NCBI GenBank assembly: GCA_015227615.1
Contig: JAALGZ010000002.1
Span: 62,001-126,000 of the forward strand
Length of the DNA stretch: 64,000 nucleotides
Direction: 5' to 3'
Source of the DNA: Labyrinthula sp. Ha
Taxonomy: Eukaryota > Sar > Bigyra > Labyrinthulida > Labyrinthulaceae
In this document: in pieces, positions 13,030 to 24,344 of the stretch
How positions within the stretch are numbered: position 1 is the stretch's first letter
Layout: each line of letters opens with the position of its first letter
Notes under the pieces: model-generated
What the model saw: only the letters and a program-made list of their open reading frames with translations
What the model was told of the DNA's origin: nothing
Database searches by the model: none
Translations under genes and position numbers: made by a program

Positions 13030-14829
13030 TTGAAAACTAATAAAACAATAAAGATTGTAAAATGTGGTGTTGAGTATGCTTTTGAGAATCTTCCAGAAGA
13101 AGATATTATTGAATTACAAGAAATAATTGGTTCACATCCTTCGATACTTGGTCTTCAAGTTCATAGGGTTTTTATTGAATCTAAAGGAAAAAAACAAAAT
13201 GTTAAAAGAACTTGTTCATTCTGCTTTACAAAGTCAATATGAGAAAGGAAGTTTGTTAAAAGAAGTTCCAATTATTCTTATGGGTATTCTGTTTAGTTTA
13301 GTTTATTTTTTGGTGATGGAAGAACTGGAAGAACTTCTTTATTAAGAAACTTATCTGGAAAAAGTTTCCAAAGAGAAACACAATCTACTCTAGTTTTGGA
13401 AGATTATCAAATATTTCAAGTTGGCGACAAATTTTTTAAACCACTTACAAGATACGATCTGAGTGTTCAAAGAGTAAAGAATATGATAACTTGTAAGTAT
13501 TATATTGAAGATGAAGTCCAAAAAGGGTCAAAATATAACTTGAAATTTGAAGATGAGTTGATTGCAAGAATTATAAGAGAAAAAAGTTTGGTTGAACAGT
13601 ACACAACAGATTCTTATGATTCAGGTTTTAATAGTCATGATATTTACTTTCGTGTTTACGATTTTGGTGGATAAGAAGTTTTTTCTACTGTTCATCATAT
13701 TTTTATGAACAAAAATGCTTATTGTTTAGTTGTTTTTAATCTAACAAAGTTAATAGAAAAGGATTTATATAGACTCAAAATTTGGTGTGAAAGTATTTTA
13801 AGAAATACTCCAAAAGTACCTCTTATGTTTGTTGGGGCCTTTTCAAATACCTTTTTAAAGAAAAGTAAAACACTTGAAAGTGTAAATTATAAGTTTAAAT
13901 ATTTTCTATCTAGTCTTTTTGGAAAGTTAACTATTCTTATATAATGAAGATCTACTTTCTTTCCTGGTGAAAACGCCGTTGATTCTGATAAGAGTCGTGG
14001 GAATGCCATCAAAAGAAAGTTAAGTAGAGTAACTCGGTATGAATCAAAGTTATATTAATCCTTAAATCCAAGTATACGGATAAAATCTGTTTATCTATTA
14101 TTTTTGGATAATTGTCGAGAAGAATCAAATTATATGACAGTTGAAAATTTTAAACTAAAAGCTAAAAAATGTAACTTTCCTGAAGAGGAAATAGAAGAAA
14201 TGCCAGAAATATATTCCAAAGATGGAATTATTTCTTATTTCAAAGATATAAATTTATCTAAAAGCGATAATTTTATACTTTTTGCACCTTCTTTCTTAGC
14301 TCAAGCTTTGGGAAGTTTCATTCGTGATGAAAGTTTTCATCAACTTGCTTTTAGAACAAATAAAAATGTATTTTCAAAATATAGAAAATATATTGATACT
14401 GGAATAATAAGAAAAGATATATTTGAAGTTTTATTAAAACAATATAAAAAAAAAGAAAGACAATATGTTTCAAGCTTAGCTTTACATAGTTTGATGCTAT
14501 TTGTAGATCTAAGACAAAGAAGCAGTTTCATTGTTCCTGAAGTAATAGATTCAAAACCAAAAACATCTTCGACTCCTGATTTTGTGTTGAAAAACAAAAA
14601 TCCAATTATAAAAGAAAAGCTTCTGCAAATAGTTCTTATTTTCCTCGCACACAAAAAGCTGCAAGATTCATTTCTGTTTAAATTCTTTTCTAGAATAATG
14701 TTTGGTTCTGATGGAGTACTTGATATATTTCTAATAAAGGAAAAAGAACTTGGTTTTAGATTTATTGGCAAAACAAGAAACAGTTTTTTGTATGTTTTAG
14801 ACAGCAATTGGTTGAAGAAGGAAATATGA
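13030..14829 (+). pseudogene. Roco-family (ROC-COR GTPase) pseudogene
   Basis: Relic of a Roco protein, the large GTPase family that includes LRRK kinases. The ROC domain shows a P-loop FGDGRTGRTSLLRNLSG (about 13309-13359), a G3 region VYDFGG-stop-EVFSTVHH (about 13654-13698), and a hydrophobic NAYCLVVFNLTKL strand. A COR domain follows: LDNCREESNYMTVENF (14107-14154), ISYFKDINLS (about 14233-14262), and later RSSFIVPE. The P-loop Lys is Arg, and the G4 site reads VGAFSN. Stops lie at 13672 (TAA exactly where the G3 Gln should be), 13942, 13945 and 14056. Two frameshifts bracket 13196-13296, where the true frame is +2. No leucine-rich repeats or kinase domain are visible on either side. Confidence 0.85.
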
Positions 14830-17479
14830 GGGAACAAGAGGTAGAAGAAATTTTTACCTAAGAAGGAATATTTTGGAGGAAGTTTCTTTCCTTAAAATTC
14901 AAAGAAAACCTCGCTTTCAGAGTACAATATATATTTAGTTAGGTGAAAAATATTTTAGCCAATTTTAATGTTTAATTGTTTTTTCAGAGTTTTAGAATAA
15001 TTCTACTGGCTCTACTATTCGAGTTAAGAATATCTAGTTTTCAGTAATATCAACCTGAAATATTGTTTTAATCACTACTTATAGATCCTGGAGTTGTAGT
15101 TTATTCTTCCTAACTTTTCACAAGGATTATGTCTTTGAAAATAAATTCTTAACAAATTGATTTTTATACTTTCTTATTTGTCAACTAGGCGACTCAACTA
15201 ATGCTATTCTCCCCTTTATGACTCTGTTAGCTCAGTTTTTTATATGCTTGTACTTCTAATATTGTGTCTTGTCTTACTTTATAGTCGTTTTTCTTAGTTT
15301 TAGATATTAGACAGAGTGGTGCATTACCATAGGGATAGTTGTTACTTATGAGAGATGTAGTTGTTATTCTCCGGTATAGAATAACCTCCTTATGGCCAGT
15401 AATTCTATATTTCTCTCTATTTATGAGTTTTCTATATCGTTCGTCCGTACTCTTGATTGATCGCATTAACCCTTAATATATGTCAGTGATCACGGACCAT
15501 GTAAACGCCCAGAAGTAGTGTTTTTTACATAACGTAGTATTATTAGTCCAAATAGCACTACTCTATGGAAATTGAGAATTGAGAAATATATTTTTTTCGA
15601 GAGGTCCCAAGGAACTAAAAATTGCGGAGACATCTTTCAGGGATCTGATGAGAATCGATAAGGAACTATAGAAATAACCTAAGCACTGACAATACTCGTT
15701 TTAAACTTCCGAAAAATGAAATGTCGAGAGAAAAACAACAATTCTTTTAAAAAACTCGCCTAGAAATGACAAAAATGAGGAGTAACCTATAGATTTAGAA
15801 AAGGGAAAGTGTTTTTTCATGTATACCTTTAATTCTAGCTAGCGAAAACCTTGCATGTACAGAAAAGTGTAAAATGAAGAGTTTACCGAAGTGTGGAGTT
15901 TATATTAAACACCAATGTGACAGCATTATTTAGAAGAAAGATCTAATTTAAAATATGTTATTCAGCAATTAAATAGGAAAAGAGTCCTGTAGAGAAACCC
16001 CATCATTGGAAACAATAACCCAATTTGTGAACCGGAAATCAACTTTTTCAGTCTTCACCGAAACATAACGTCCAAACACTAAATTCTACCTTCTTCACGA
16101 TTTTTTTTTCGTTCATTTTGGTTTTTTCATGAAGATGCTAACCACTATGACTGAAATAATGTTCAGAAGATGTACTGCTAGCTTGGTCTGATGAAGCTTC
16201 GCGTGCTTTGGATACTGAGCCTGGAAACTGCTTTTCACTTGACTTCCACCACTTAGACAGATCTTATTTACTTTTATCGTAAATAAATGTTTCTTCAAAC
16301 GATTTCAACTTCTCTTCTGACGTATTTAAACTTTCTTCTTACGAGGTTTCGTATATAGTGAACTCAAAAGATGATTATGTGATTTTGGCTTAGTATTAAC
16401 AACAGTAATACTGTTCAGCTTAATAAAGGTTTCCTCTCTTAACTAGTTCTTCTACCTCGGGGGTATTTTTCTTTCTGATATTTTATTTTTCGTGTTTCTC
16501 TTCATTCCACATGTTCAATATAAATTTGTCATATACTCGGTAAGCTCAAAATCTTTAAGTAAAACTACCCATACAGGTAAATATTACTAACATTTATCTT
16601 ATTCATAGGTTGTTTGAGTGTAGTTTTCTCTTCCAATGCCAGAAAACAATAAAAATATAGTGACATCAAAAACTAGGAGAATTTTCAAATGAGTCCAACA
16701 TTAACTTGGATAACATAAGTAACACTGCCAATATTTTTTTCTCTTTAGAACGATATTAACTAAGTTTTCTGAATAAAAGTTAAACATATTTAACTTTTAC
16801 AAACAGAAAAATAGACAAATGGATTTAGCTATCTTTGAGTACAATATAGTATAATATATGTTAAGAGTTGAATAATATAAATAGTGCCATTAGAAAAAAG
16901 TTTTATTCTATTTCAGATGATACTAGTAACGTCTAGTGAATTAAAATCCTAACTTATTTACTTTGTATAAACAAAAATATTACTTTTTCGACATAAATAC
17001 CCCACAATAATACCTCTTATATGAGTATTCTAAGTCAATATATAGATAGTCTTCAAATATATATATAGTAATATATCTACCAAACAAATTAGGTTTTGAT
17101 CAGCTTAGCATGTATATAAGTTAGGAAAAACCTGGATTCTTAAATAGGAACTTGAATTATAATGGCATATATATTTCTATAAATAAAAGTAATAATACTT
17201 CAACGCTTATCTGTCCCTGTTTTAAAGCGCTCCCGACCGGTTTTACATTAGACCAATGCCATATTTCGTGTTACTTGATCAGATAGAAATTCAATTTCAT
17301 CTATTCTTAAGCTAAGCTTAAAACCAAGTTAAATTGGGCCAAATAACTCTTGCTGAGATTAATAGAGAACTTTTGTAAACTTTTTTTCAAAGAAAAATAA
17401 AAGGAACCTTAATTCAAACATACCTGTTGTTGGAAACAATTCTGCAAAGTGATCCGTTAAGTTATAACAACCGTTTAGG
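14830..17479. other. Gene-poor AT-rich stretch
   Basis: No recognisable gene. Small ORFs on the minus strand (15227-15466, 16113-16298) show no motif. Confidence 0.5.
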
Positions 17480-18640
17480 AATATTCGACATTTAAGATTG
17501 TCCTTTTTTCGAGTTACTCAGATCTTCAAGATAGGGTATTTTCATAGGCAATGTATACAGAATAATTCAGTCCTCAAATGTAATTTTCTCTAGATCTAAA
17601 TTCGCGTTTTTTTTTATCTTCGTAGTCGGTAAAAGCTGTGGACGAGTATTTCTTGAGGCATTACATGGATTGAAGCTGAGAAAAACAGCATTCAACCCCA
17701 ATATCCACATTTCTTTAAGAAAACATTAAAAAATCCCTAAAAATTTTTAAAAGTTTTAGGTCTTTTTTTTAATTTTTTGGGGCTCTATAGTAGAAAAATT
17801 CAAAGAATTATAGCAAAACTGGGAGATTTCGTATTTTAAGATGTGCAGATTTTCAAAATTGAGCTTTTCTGAGTAAAATTAAACTCAATTAAATTTAACC
17901 AAAGTATAAGGGCTTTTTAAATGGTTCTAAGATCCATTTTTTGGTGAATTCAGAAAGTATGAGACAACTAAGATATCGGTTAGAGCTGTTTTCCATGATA
18001 TTATGTTTGAATGTATGTTTTTTAAAGATCAGTAAACTTCATGAGAACAGCCATAAAATTGACCTTTTCCGGGGTCTAAGGAACTCCTCCATGCCAAATA
18101 CATAGAAAAAATAGATGGTTAAAAGGTTTTTCTCAGTTTATATAACACTTAGTGGGTGACAATATTGTATTTGAAGAAGATTTCGCAACAAAAAGTAACA
18201 AATACTCTATGTGTTATTCTTAGGAGTCATGGCTTTTTATGATTTATGTTGTTTTAATCCCATAAATTTAACGTTAGGTAGCGAAAAACTAAGTTTGGAA
18301 AGTTTTTAAAGTTTTGTAGAAGATTCAAAATGGTATTTCAGATTATATGGCAATTATACTGCATTTTGGGAAAAAGTGTTGATGCACTTGTGAACATCAT
18401 CGCATAACCAAGAAATAAAACCAAATTATATACTACAGGTGATAAATTTATTATAAGAGTTATAAATAATAGCTTGCAGAAGCATTTTGCTTTATTTCTT
18501 TGTGGTTATGTAGTTGAGATGAAATGGATGTACTATAATTTGGTGATATTTGGTGTTCTACACGAAGTTACTTGTTTTAAAGCCCAAAATGTTGGTTAGG
18601 ATTTAGAAGCTATTTAACAAGTCCGGAGAAACAATTTTTA
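17480..18640 (+). repeat. Dispersed noncoding repeat, copy B
   Basis: Same-orientation partner of copy A (6010-7150). Landmarks in the same order: TTACATGGATTGAAGCTGAG (17661), CTTTTCTGAGTAAAATT (17865), ATGTTTGAATGTATGTTTTT (18003), GATTTCGCAACAA..TAACAAATA (18179), TTATACTGCATTTTGG (18353) and TGTGAACATCATCGCATAAC (18380). The two copies bracket the LINE and Roco relics. Ends are approximate. Confidence 0.7.
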
Positions 18641-19076
18641 TTTTGCATAGCCCAAAACCTCTTCTAAGAAAAGAACTTTACAAATCTTAGGTACTTCACC
18701 GAAGATATAGTTTGATTTGAAACCAACAGGATATAAGTGTAGCTTAAAGGACTTCAATTTTAAAAATAAAGAAAAAAAAGCTAAAGTTTTTATTGCATCA
18801 ATCTCAAATATGATTCTCAAGGTTTAAATAGAAACTTATAGAGATCCAATTAAACCAAAAATATCCCCTGAAATTATAAATAGGGTAAATTTGTTTTGCC
18901 ACATGAAATTAACGGAAAAATCGAGCTTACCGTTAATACCGCTTATTTCACAATTCGATAAGGCTTCATTAATGGTGATAACGGTACGAGAAGCATAGCA
19001 AAATTAAACTACAATAATTAACGTTAAGCTTGATAAGAAACCTCACCTAACCTACCCAGTCTCCAAAAGTATTGAC
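18641..19076. other. Intergenic sequence upstream of Ctf4-like gene
   Basis: About 440 bp with no gene. It is AT-rich and leads into the 13-mer motif and the Ctf4-like start. Confidence 0.5.
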
Positions 19077-19089
19077 ATTTTGGGCAATT
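19077..19089 (+). promoter_or_regulatory. ATTTTGGGCAATT motif before the Ctf4-like gene
   Basis: Exact 13-mer ending 32 bp before the start codon at 19122, shared with 33489-33501 and 8008-8020. Position close to the start suggests a core-promoter or initiator-type element. This is inference from recurrence. Confidence 0.45.
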
Positions 19090-19121
19090 CTCTAAAAGAT
19101 CAAATAACCGTTTAAAAGTAA

Positions 19122-21754
19122 ATGAAGAAAAGAAAACAAACGTTGAAAGATTATTGTTCGCAAACACAGCAGGAACCTGAATTCCTCACTACATCTGCAA
19201 TTGCTGGAGGTTTTGTTGTGTCCAAAAGCGAGAAACTTTTTATTCTCAATGATTCCACAAGTCTTTCTTTGCCAAGCAAGCGTTCAACACTTATAACGGT
19301 ATTTGGCACTAGCTATATAAGTCTTAGGTAAAAGGAAAAGAAATAGGATTTACTGCTGCTAGTATCACAAAAGAAAAGAAAATTGTTGCTATTGGGGATG
19401 AAGATGGAAATCTAAGTTTAATAAATGTTGAAAATCTATTGCCTTCTGGGAAAGAGAAAAACATAGAACCAACTTTGGATGAAACAGTTTCCACACAGGC
19501 AACTAGAATCTCTCAATTTGAAACTCAAGTTACTCATATAAAATTTTGCACCTTTAAGAAAGACGAAAATGAAATAGAGGTTCTTATTGCTTCTTCTGGA
19601 AGCAGTTTACGCGCCTTCTTTGGTGTCACCTTACAAAACTATGGAGAATGTGAAGTACAGAGTTTGAATGTGTTTGATCCAATTATTAAGGATATTGCGT
19701 TTGATAAAGAAAATGAGATTATATATGTATTAAGTGAAAAGCAAATGTTTACCCTCAAAATTTCAAATGACAAGAACAAGTTTTTTGTTGTTTCAACGAA
19801 GGATTTATATAGACGTACAGAGTATGCTGATTTAGCCAGATTACAAATTCCTACTGATTTTTTTCCGAATCAAATTACATGTTGTGGAATATATAGAGGG
19901 TTTCTTTTTTACGGATTAGAGACAAAAGAATTCGCTGTGAGGAAGGTGGAAGGAAGGAAAATTCAAGAGGAACTAATAAAGTTTGAAGTTCCCGACATTC
20001 CAAAGAAAATTGTAGCTGGCTTCAAACAGGTGCTAATTGCTCTGGATGATGGAGATTATGTTTTTCCAGATTTACTTTTTAAAAAACTAGTGGAAGATGG
20101 TGAGAGTAAACCAGCTGAACGAAGTGAAACTACTCGCAAGGTTTCAGTTGAAAGTGGAACGAAAAGAGTTTATGCAGAAAAGGTTATTGAAGAAGTGAAA
20201 CAAGCTGAGGATGATGATGATGAGAGTTTAAGCGATTCTGATGATTCTCAAAAGAATGAGGTTCTTAGGGAAATAGAAGAAGCACAGGCTACTAAATTCG
20301 CAGCGGAGGAGAAACTGCAAAGCGCGGTGGAACACAAAGAGGTTCAAGAAGAACCTGTGATCCCATTCAATCCAAACAGCACACTCGATAGAAAAGATTT
20401 TGCATTTGATTCAGCTAAAAAAGGTCATGAGATACTGGCATATAATATTGCAGGAAAGGTTCTATACAATATAAAGACAAATGTGGTTGACTTTAGCTTC
20501 CACGACAAGACCCATAGACCAAAATCAGTAGAATGCCCAGTTGAGTTTGTCGACGAACCCGATGTTTATCCTATTGCATCGTTGAAGGAAAGTCAAGGAA
20601 CAGAAGGTAAAGCTGGTGTGGTTGTTTGGACATGTTCTTATGATAGAAGATATAAACGAAGACGAGGTGGATCAAGAAAACAAGCCAATATTGCAGAAGT
20701 AGAGCAGAGTGTTCTTAAATCTGCTTGGGAGAAGGCAAATGAGGCAGAAAAAAATGGAGCTGTAATAGAAGATGAAGAAGAGGATTCGAAGCCTTTTTCT
20801 GTCATCAACTTTGTTCCCCTAGACAACTCATTTGAATCCTTCGAGTACTCAACAAAGGAACAAATCGTCTTAACCGCTGTTGGCGAGGAGTTTTTGGCGC
20901 TATATACTTCTGATAGATTGTTGAGGATAATATTACTCTCTTCTTTACAATTGCCAGGTCTATTTATAGATGCTGATGTTGTTACAATGACCGCGCAAGG
21001 TGACAAATTGTTTCTTTTATGCACCGATGGAGTAAGAGTTTATAGGTTCAGCAAAAACCATCTTGAACTCATCACTACAGTTTTTCTTTCAAGAGACACT
21101 ACAACTTCGGCTACTTATCTAGGTAGCTACAAAGAGGTTCCGACTTTGTGTGTGGATGGTCAGTTTCTAATATATGTCGAAAAATTGTCTTCTTTCGTAT
21201 CTGGAATATCTGAAGCCATTCTAAAAGGAAAACTAGGAAAATGCTTACCCGTTGGGATTAACCAAACTGGAAAAAGCTTGCAATTAGTGCTTTTTAATCT
21301 GCTGCAAAAGACTACATTTCCGCTCGACGTAAGCTTGTCTCTCTTGGGCCTGGAAAATGATACAGGAACTTTGAAACATAGGTTGCACAAATCTTATTTA
21401 GAACAGGAGCTATTTCGATTTGAGGATTCTCTTAAACTTCAAGCAGAAACCAATCTTAAGCACATGATACTCTCTGCAAAGCTTGGTAAAGTCAGTCGGT
21501 GCAAGGGAATCATCAAACTGTTAACCAACACTCAGGAGGTCGTAGAAGATGAAGCTAGCATTACTTTCCTGAACAAATTATTTACAAAGGCGAAAATTCT
21601 AATCCAGAAAGAGGCTGAGAGTAACAATTCACTCGAAGATGTTGTGGATCTATTGGCAAGTATAGAGCCAAGGTCTTCTTCTCCAAAGTTAAGAGACGTT
21701 TCTGACGAAGATAAAGAAAACCTTCCGAACTATAAAAGGCAAAGAATTAACTAG
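19122..21754 (+). CDS. CTF4: Ctf4/WDHD1/AND-1-like replisome hub protein (one 29-nt intron)
   Basis: Replication-fork adaptor that, in the known family, links the CMG helicase to DNA polymerase alpha and cohesion factors. Join 19122-19298 and 19328-21754 gives 867 aa. An N-terminal WD40-like region spans about residues 1-350 (for example IVAIGDEDGNLSLINV). An acidic linker follows near 357-372 (DDDDESLSDSDD). The SepB-type domain lies at about 555-800: FVPLDNSFESF, VVTMTAQGDKLFLL, and a helical C-terminus resembling the family's segment after the second propeller. The tail ends DEDKENLPNYKRQRIN. There is no HMG box, unlike animal WDHD1. The exon-2 frame has no early ATG, so the exon at 19122 and the intron are needed for a start. 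Its stop is 291 bp from the convergent kinase stop. Confidence 0.8.
19299..19327 (+). other. 29-nt GT-AG intron in the Ctf4-like gene
   Basis: Starts GTATTTGG and ends GTCTTAG. Phase 0: joins ...STLIT to VKGKEIGF. Without removal the first exon stops at 19329-19331 and the long frame has no start codon. Removal links both exactly and gives a natural WD-type strand order. A 1-nt frameshift or assembly error is the alternative. Confidence 0.65.
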
Positions 21755-22045
21755 GTTATTTGGGAAAAACGCAAGGAGTTGAACCTTGAAACATCTACTA
21801 TTAAGCCCATTACCTAGTAACATACATGGTTTTGGCTAATTTTTTTCAATTATGTTTCACGATTTTCTTAACAGCATGTACTTCAAAATTTCTATCATGA
21901 AAAGAAAAACATATCTAGTTCTTAAGAGTATCATTACTCAACGAGGTTCTTGACCATAAAGTAGATTTTTCTCCCAAAGAAGTTCAAAAACTAGACTGCA
22001 GACACAGAAAGATGTTTAAAATATCTCAGTAAAGCTTCCGCTCAA

Positions 22046-23336
22046 CTACTTCATCCTGAGGAACTTATTATATTGTTTGTAGAACTCATTGGCGGGGTCA
22101 CTTAATTTGTTCATTTGTTGCATAAAAGGATGTAAGAGTAACGCAGTAGATTCCAACCTTTCTACAGGATCTTTAACTAATACAACCTAAAACTAAGAGA
22201 ATAGGAAAGAGTACTTCAAGAAAGTGATGTATCAGTGATCCCCTTCGTCTTCCATGATGTGAAACTAGTTTTGGTGGAGGTTCAGAGGCTATTAAGTAGA
22301 ACAAATCAAGGGGTGTCAACCTATGCGTAGGATCATGGTGAGGAGGTTTTCCATCACCAAGCTCGATGCAAAGAACCCCTAGAGCCCAAATGTCAATTTT
22401 GTGGGTGTATGGAGTCCTTCGACACATCTCAGGTGCCAGCCAAAACGGTGAACCTTTAATGGAACCTCTTTCCTTTTTTTCTAGTGTCAAAGCTTCAACA
22501 AACCCAAAGTCAGCTAGCTTTATTTCTCCTAGTGTGTTGTACAATACATTTGCACTTTTTATATCTCTATGCATTATTTTCCTAGTATGTAGAAAATTAA
22601 GCCCTTTCAATATTTCTTTAATGGTATAAGAAATGATCTCATCTTTCCAAATATATTTCTCTTTAACTAGTTTGTTTAAGCCGGAGGCCATCTTGTCCAT
22701 TACTAAATGGTACCTTTTATGCTTTTCATCATGAAAACAATCAAAAACTGATACAATATTTTTGCAACCATTGGCAGTACAAAATGATAAAAACGATATT
22801 TCTGTTTCAATATCCTTTTTTTCATCTCTTCGTGGATTAAACTTATACTCCATCACTTTCACAGCGAAAGGCTTCTTCGTATCCTTACTTATTGCCTCAA
22901 CAACAACTCCTTGGGCTCCTTTACCTAAATTTCTTTTCCCCTGTGTAATATATTTAGAGTGAAATGATGAAGGATTAACATGGAAATGCTGAAATATTTG
23001 TTCCTCTACTTTTTCTTGTGGTTGATATCCTTTATGTTTCTCATAATAACCTTTCAACAAGTTAACCAGATCATCTCTTTCCATCTTACTCTCTTCAATC
23101 TTCCGCTTCACAACAGAAGACCTGGCAACTAGCTCTTGAATAGTTCGAGGAACTTTTCTTAATCCAGTTGGTGAAGAAGGATCGAACTCAAGATCATCTA
23201 TATTCAACTGGATCCCCACTGTTACTTCCTCTATTTCCCCCACATCTCCTATTGTCAACTCAGGTCGCTTTGAAAACATCCGCCTCACCAGCTCGGCGGG
23301 GTTAAAATTTGTATTTCTCTTCAACTTTCTTTGCAT
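22046..23336 (-). CDS. STE20/PAK-like protein kinase (one 28-nt intron)
   Basis: Serine/threonine kinase of the STE20 group, most like PAKs. Join of complement 22215-23336 and 22046-22186 gives 420 aa. A CRIB-like stretch (about residues 38-72, VTVGIQLN..LEF.., diverged from the classical Rac/Cdc42-binding consensus) precedes the catalytic domain. Kinase features: Gly loop LGKGAQGVV (138-146), Lys160 in FAVK, MHRDIKSANV (255-264), LADFGF (274-279), GSPFWLAPE (295-303), DIWALG (315-320). Unspliced, the frame stops before subdomain XI. Splicing adds LVKDPVERLESTALLLHPFM, which carries the conserved Arg. The start is placed at Met 23336 because longer frames run into the divergent gene at 23542 and look non-coding. 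The two genes share a 205-bp promoter region. Confidence 0.85.
22187..22214 (-). other. 28-nt GT-AG intron in the PAK-like kinase
   Basis: On the minus strand it begins GTACTCTTTCC and ends AGTTTTAG, phase 0 after Glu374. Removal replaces a hydrophobic nonsense tail ending GCIS with the kinase subdomain XI and a normal C-terminus ending at TAG 22046-22048. Confidence 0.8.
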
Positions 23337-23541
23337 TTCAATATGACTTAACGGAACACTTTCTGGTAATAATACTGCACTTCTTGTAAATTGCAAATAT
23401 GTCCTGCCGAAAGTTTGTGAAAGGTATGCCTCTTCTGAACAAAGGGAGGCTGATCCTTCTTCTATCACCCAAAATATCAAGTGTAAGGAAGGCACAAGTA
23501 GAAATATCTCCCAGGCAGAGGTGCAAATAGTTGGAAAATAG

Positions 23542-24324
23542 ATGGGTTTAACAGCGGCAGAAAAACGAGCTGCAAGGAGAAGGGAAAGAATACTAAAACA
23601 AGGCAAAGATAGACTATCTGTTGCACTTGGAGAAAAGAAAGAAGTTCTAGAAAAAAATGATGAGAAAATATCCTGGGAAGAAAAAAGAAAGAAGTCGATT
23701 AAAGAGAGTAAGTCTGTTGAACGAGATCAAGTGTTGAGTAATATCTCAAAAACTACCGCTGAGACTCGAATAAAAGACGAAAATGAAATTTCGGTTGGTA
23801 ATGCTTCTGTTGGAAATAAAGAAATGAAGGATGTGGTTCCAGTGAATGTTGATAAGCCTTTACTAAGTGATTTCTTAGCTGCGCACATGATAAGGTTTTT
23901 TGGTGCATTTCTAATTGCGTTCTTCTATGCATCTAAACTGGGTTTTGTTGTACAAACTTTAGATTCTGGTGTGAAAATTAATGAGGAAATCGTATATGAT
24001 GAGGTTGAAATTCAGTTTGAGATCGAAGTTAACAAGGGCCCTGCAGAAAAAGCAAGAGACGCCGCGCTTATATACCCAATGTGGATTTTATTTGTTGGCC
24101 AAATGTTTGCCTTTTTACTTGTTGGAAGAATTCGAAATGGTTTGTTTTTGGTGTCTTCTTCTGGAGTTGAAAGTCAAGAGAATTTTGTTTTAAAGATGAT
24201 CATTTCTATAAATAAGCCCTTGTTTGATAAAGCATTCCTGCTGTTGAAGATAGTGAACATCATCTTTGAAGATATTTGTTTGGCTCTAATATTATTTGTG
24301 CTTATCAAACTCTTTATTAGTTAA
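23542..24324 (+). CDS. GET2: GET2/CAML-like tail-anchored protein insertion receptor subunit
   Basis: 260 aa. In the known GET pathway the GET1-GET2 (WRB-CAML) complex in the ER membrane receives tail-anchored proteins from the GET3 ATPase, and the GET2 N-terminus tethers GET3 through a basic helix. Here the N-terminus has that hallmark: RAARRRERILKQGKDRL at residues 9-25. A charged flexible linker (31-105) follows, then three predicted membrane segments at about 115-137, 175-196 and 236-258, the family topology. The sequence is otherwise divergent, as usual for GET2, so the call rests on the basic motif plus topology. The gene is divergent from the PAK-like kinase and its stop lies 20 bp from the convergent RCK kinase stop. 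Confidence 0.75.
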   Translation: MGLTAAEKRAARRRERILKQGKDRLSVALGEKKEVLEKNDEKISWEEKRKKSIKESKSVERDQVLSNISKTTAETRIKDENEISVGNASVGNKEMKDVVPVNVDKPLLSDFLAAHMIRFFGAFLIAFFYASKLGFVVQTLDSGVKINEEIVYDEVEIQFEIEVNKGPAEKARDAALIYPMWILFVGQMFAFLLVGRIRNGLFLVSSSGVESQENFVLKMIISINKPLFDKAFLLLKIVNIIFEDICLALILFVLIKLFIS

Positions 24325-24344
24325 AAGATGGCCCGCTCTATTTC

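Noticed and set aside
13672-13674. TAA at the Roco G3 Gln as a sign of a TAA=Gln genetic code
   Set aside because: Intact genes end in TAA, TAG and TGA at family-appropriate lengths and encode Gln with CAA/CAG. The Roco gene has other stops and frameshifts.
19309-19339. A ~19-nt intron starting at GTAAAAGG (19328) in the Ctf4-like gene
   Set aside because: It is shorter than the other three introns and would end at a weak acceptor. The 29-nt alternative fits their length and ends better.
20638-21024. Antisense ORFs inside the Ctf4-like, channel and BAH/PHD genes
   Set aside because: Shadows of well-supported genes on the opposite strand.
23337-23606. Longer N-terminus for the PAK-like kinase starting at 23606
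   Set aside because: It overlaps the start of the divergent GET2-like gene, and the added residues look like translated promoter sequence. Met at 23336 gives a sensible protein.
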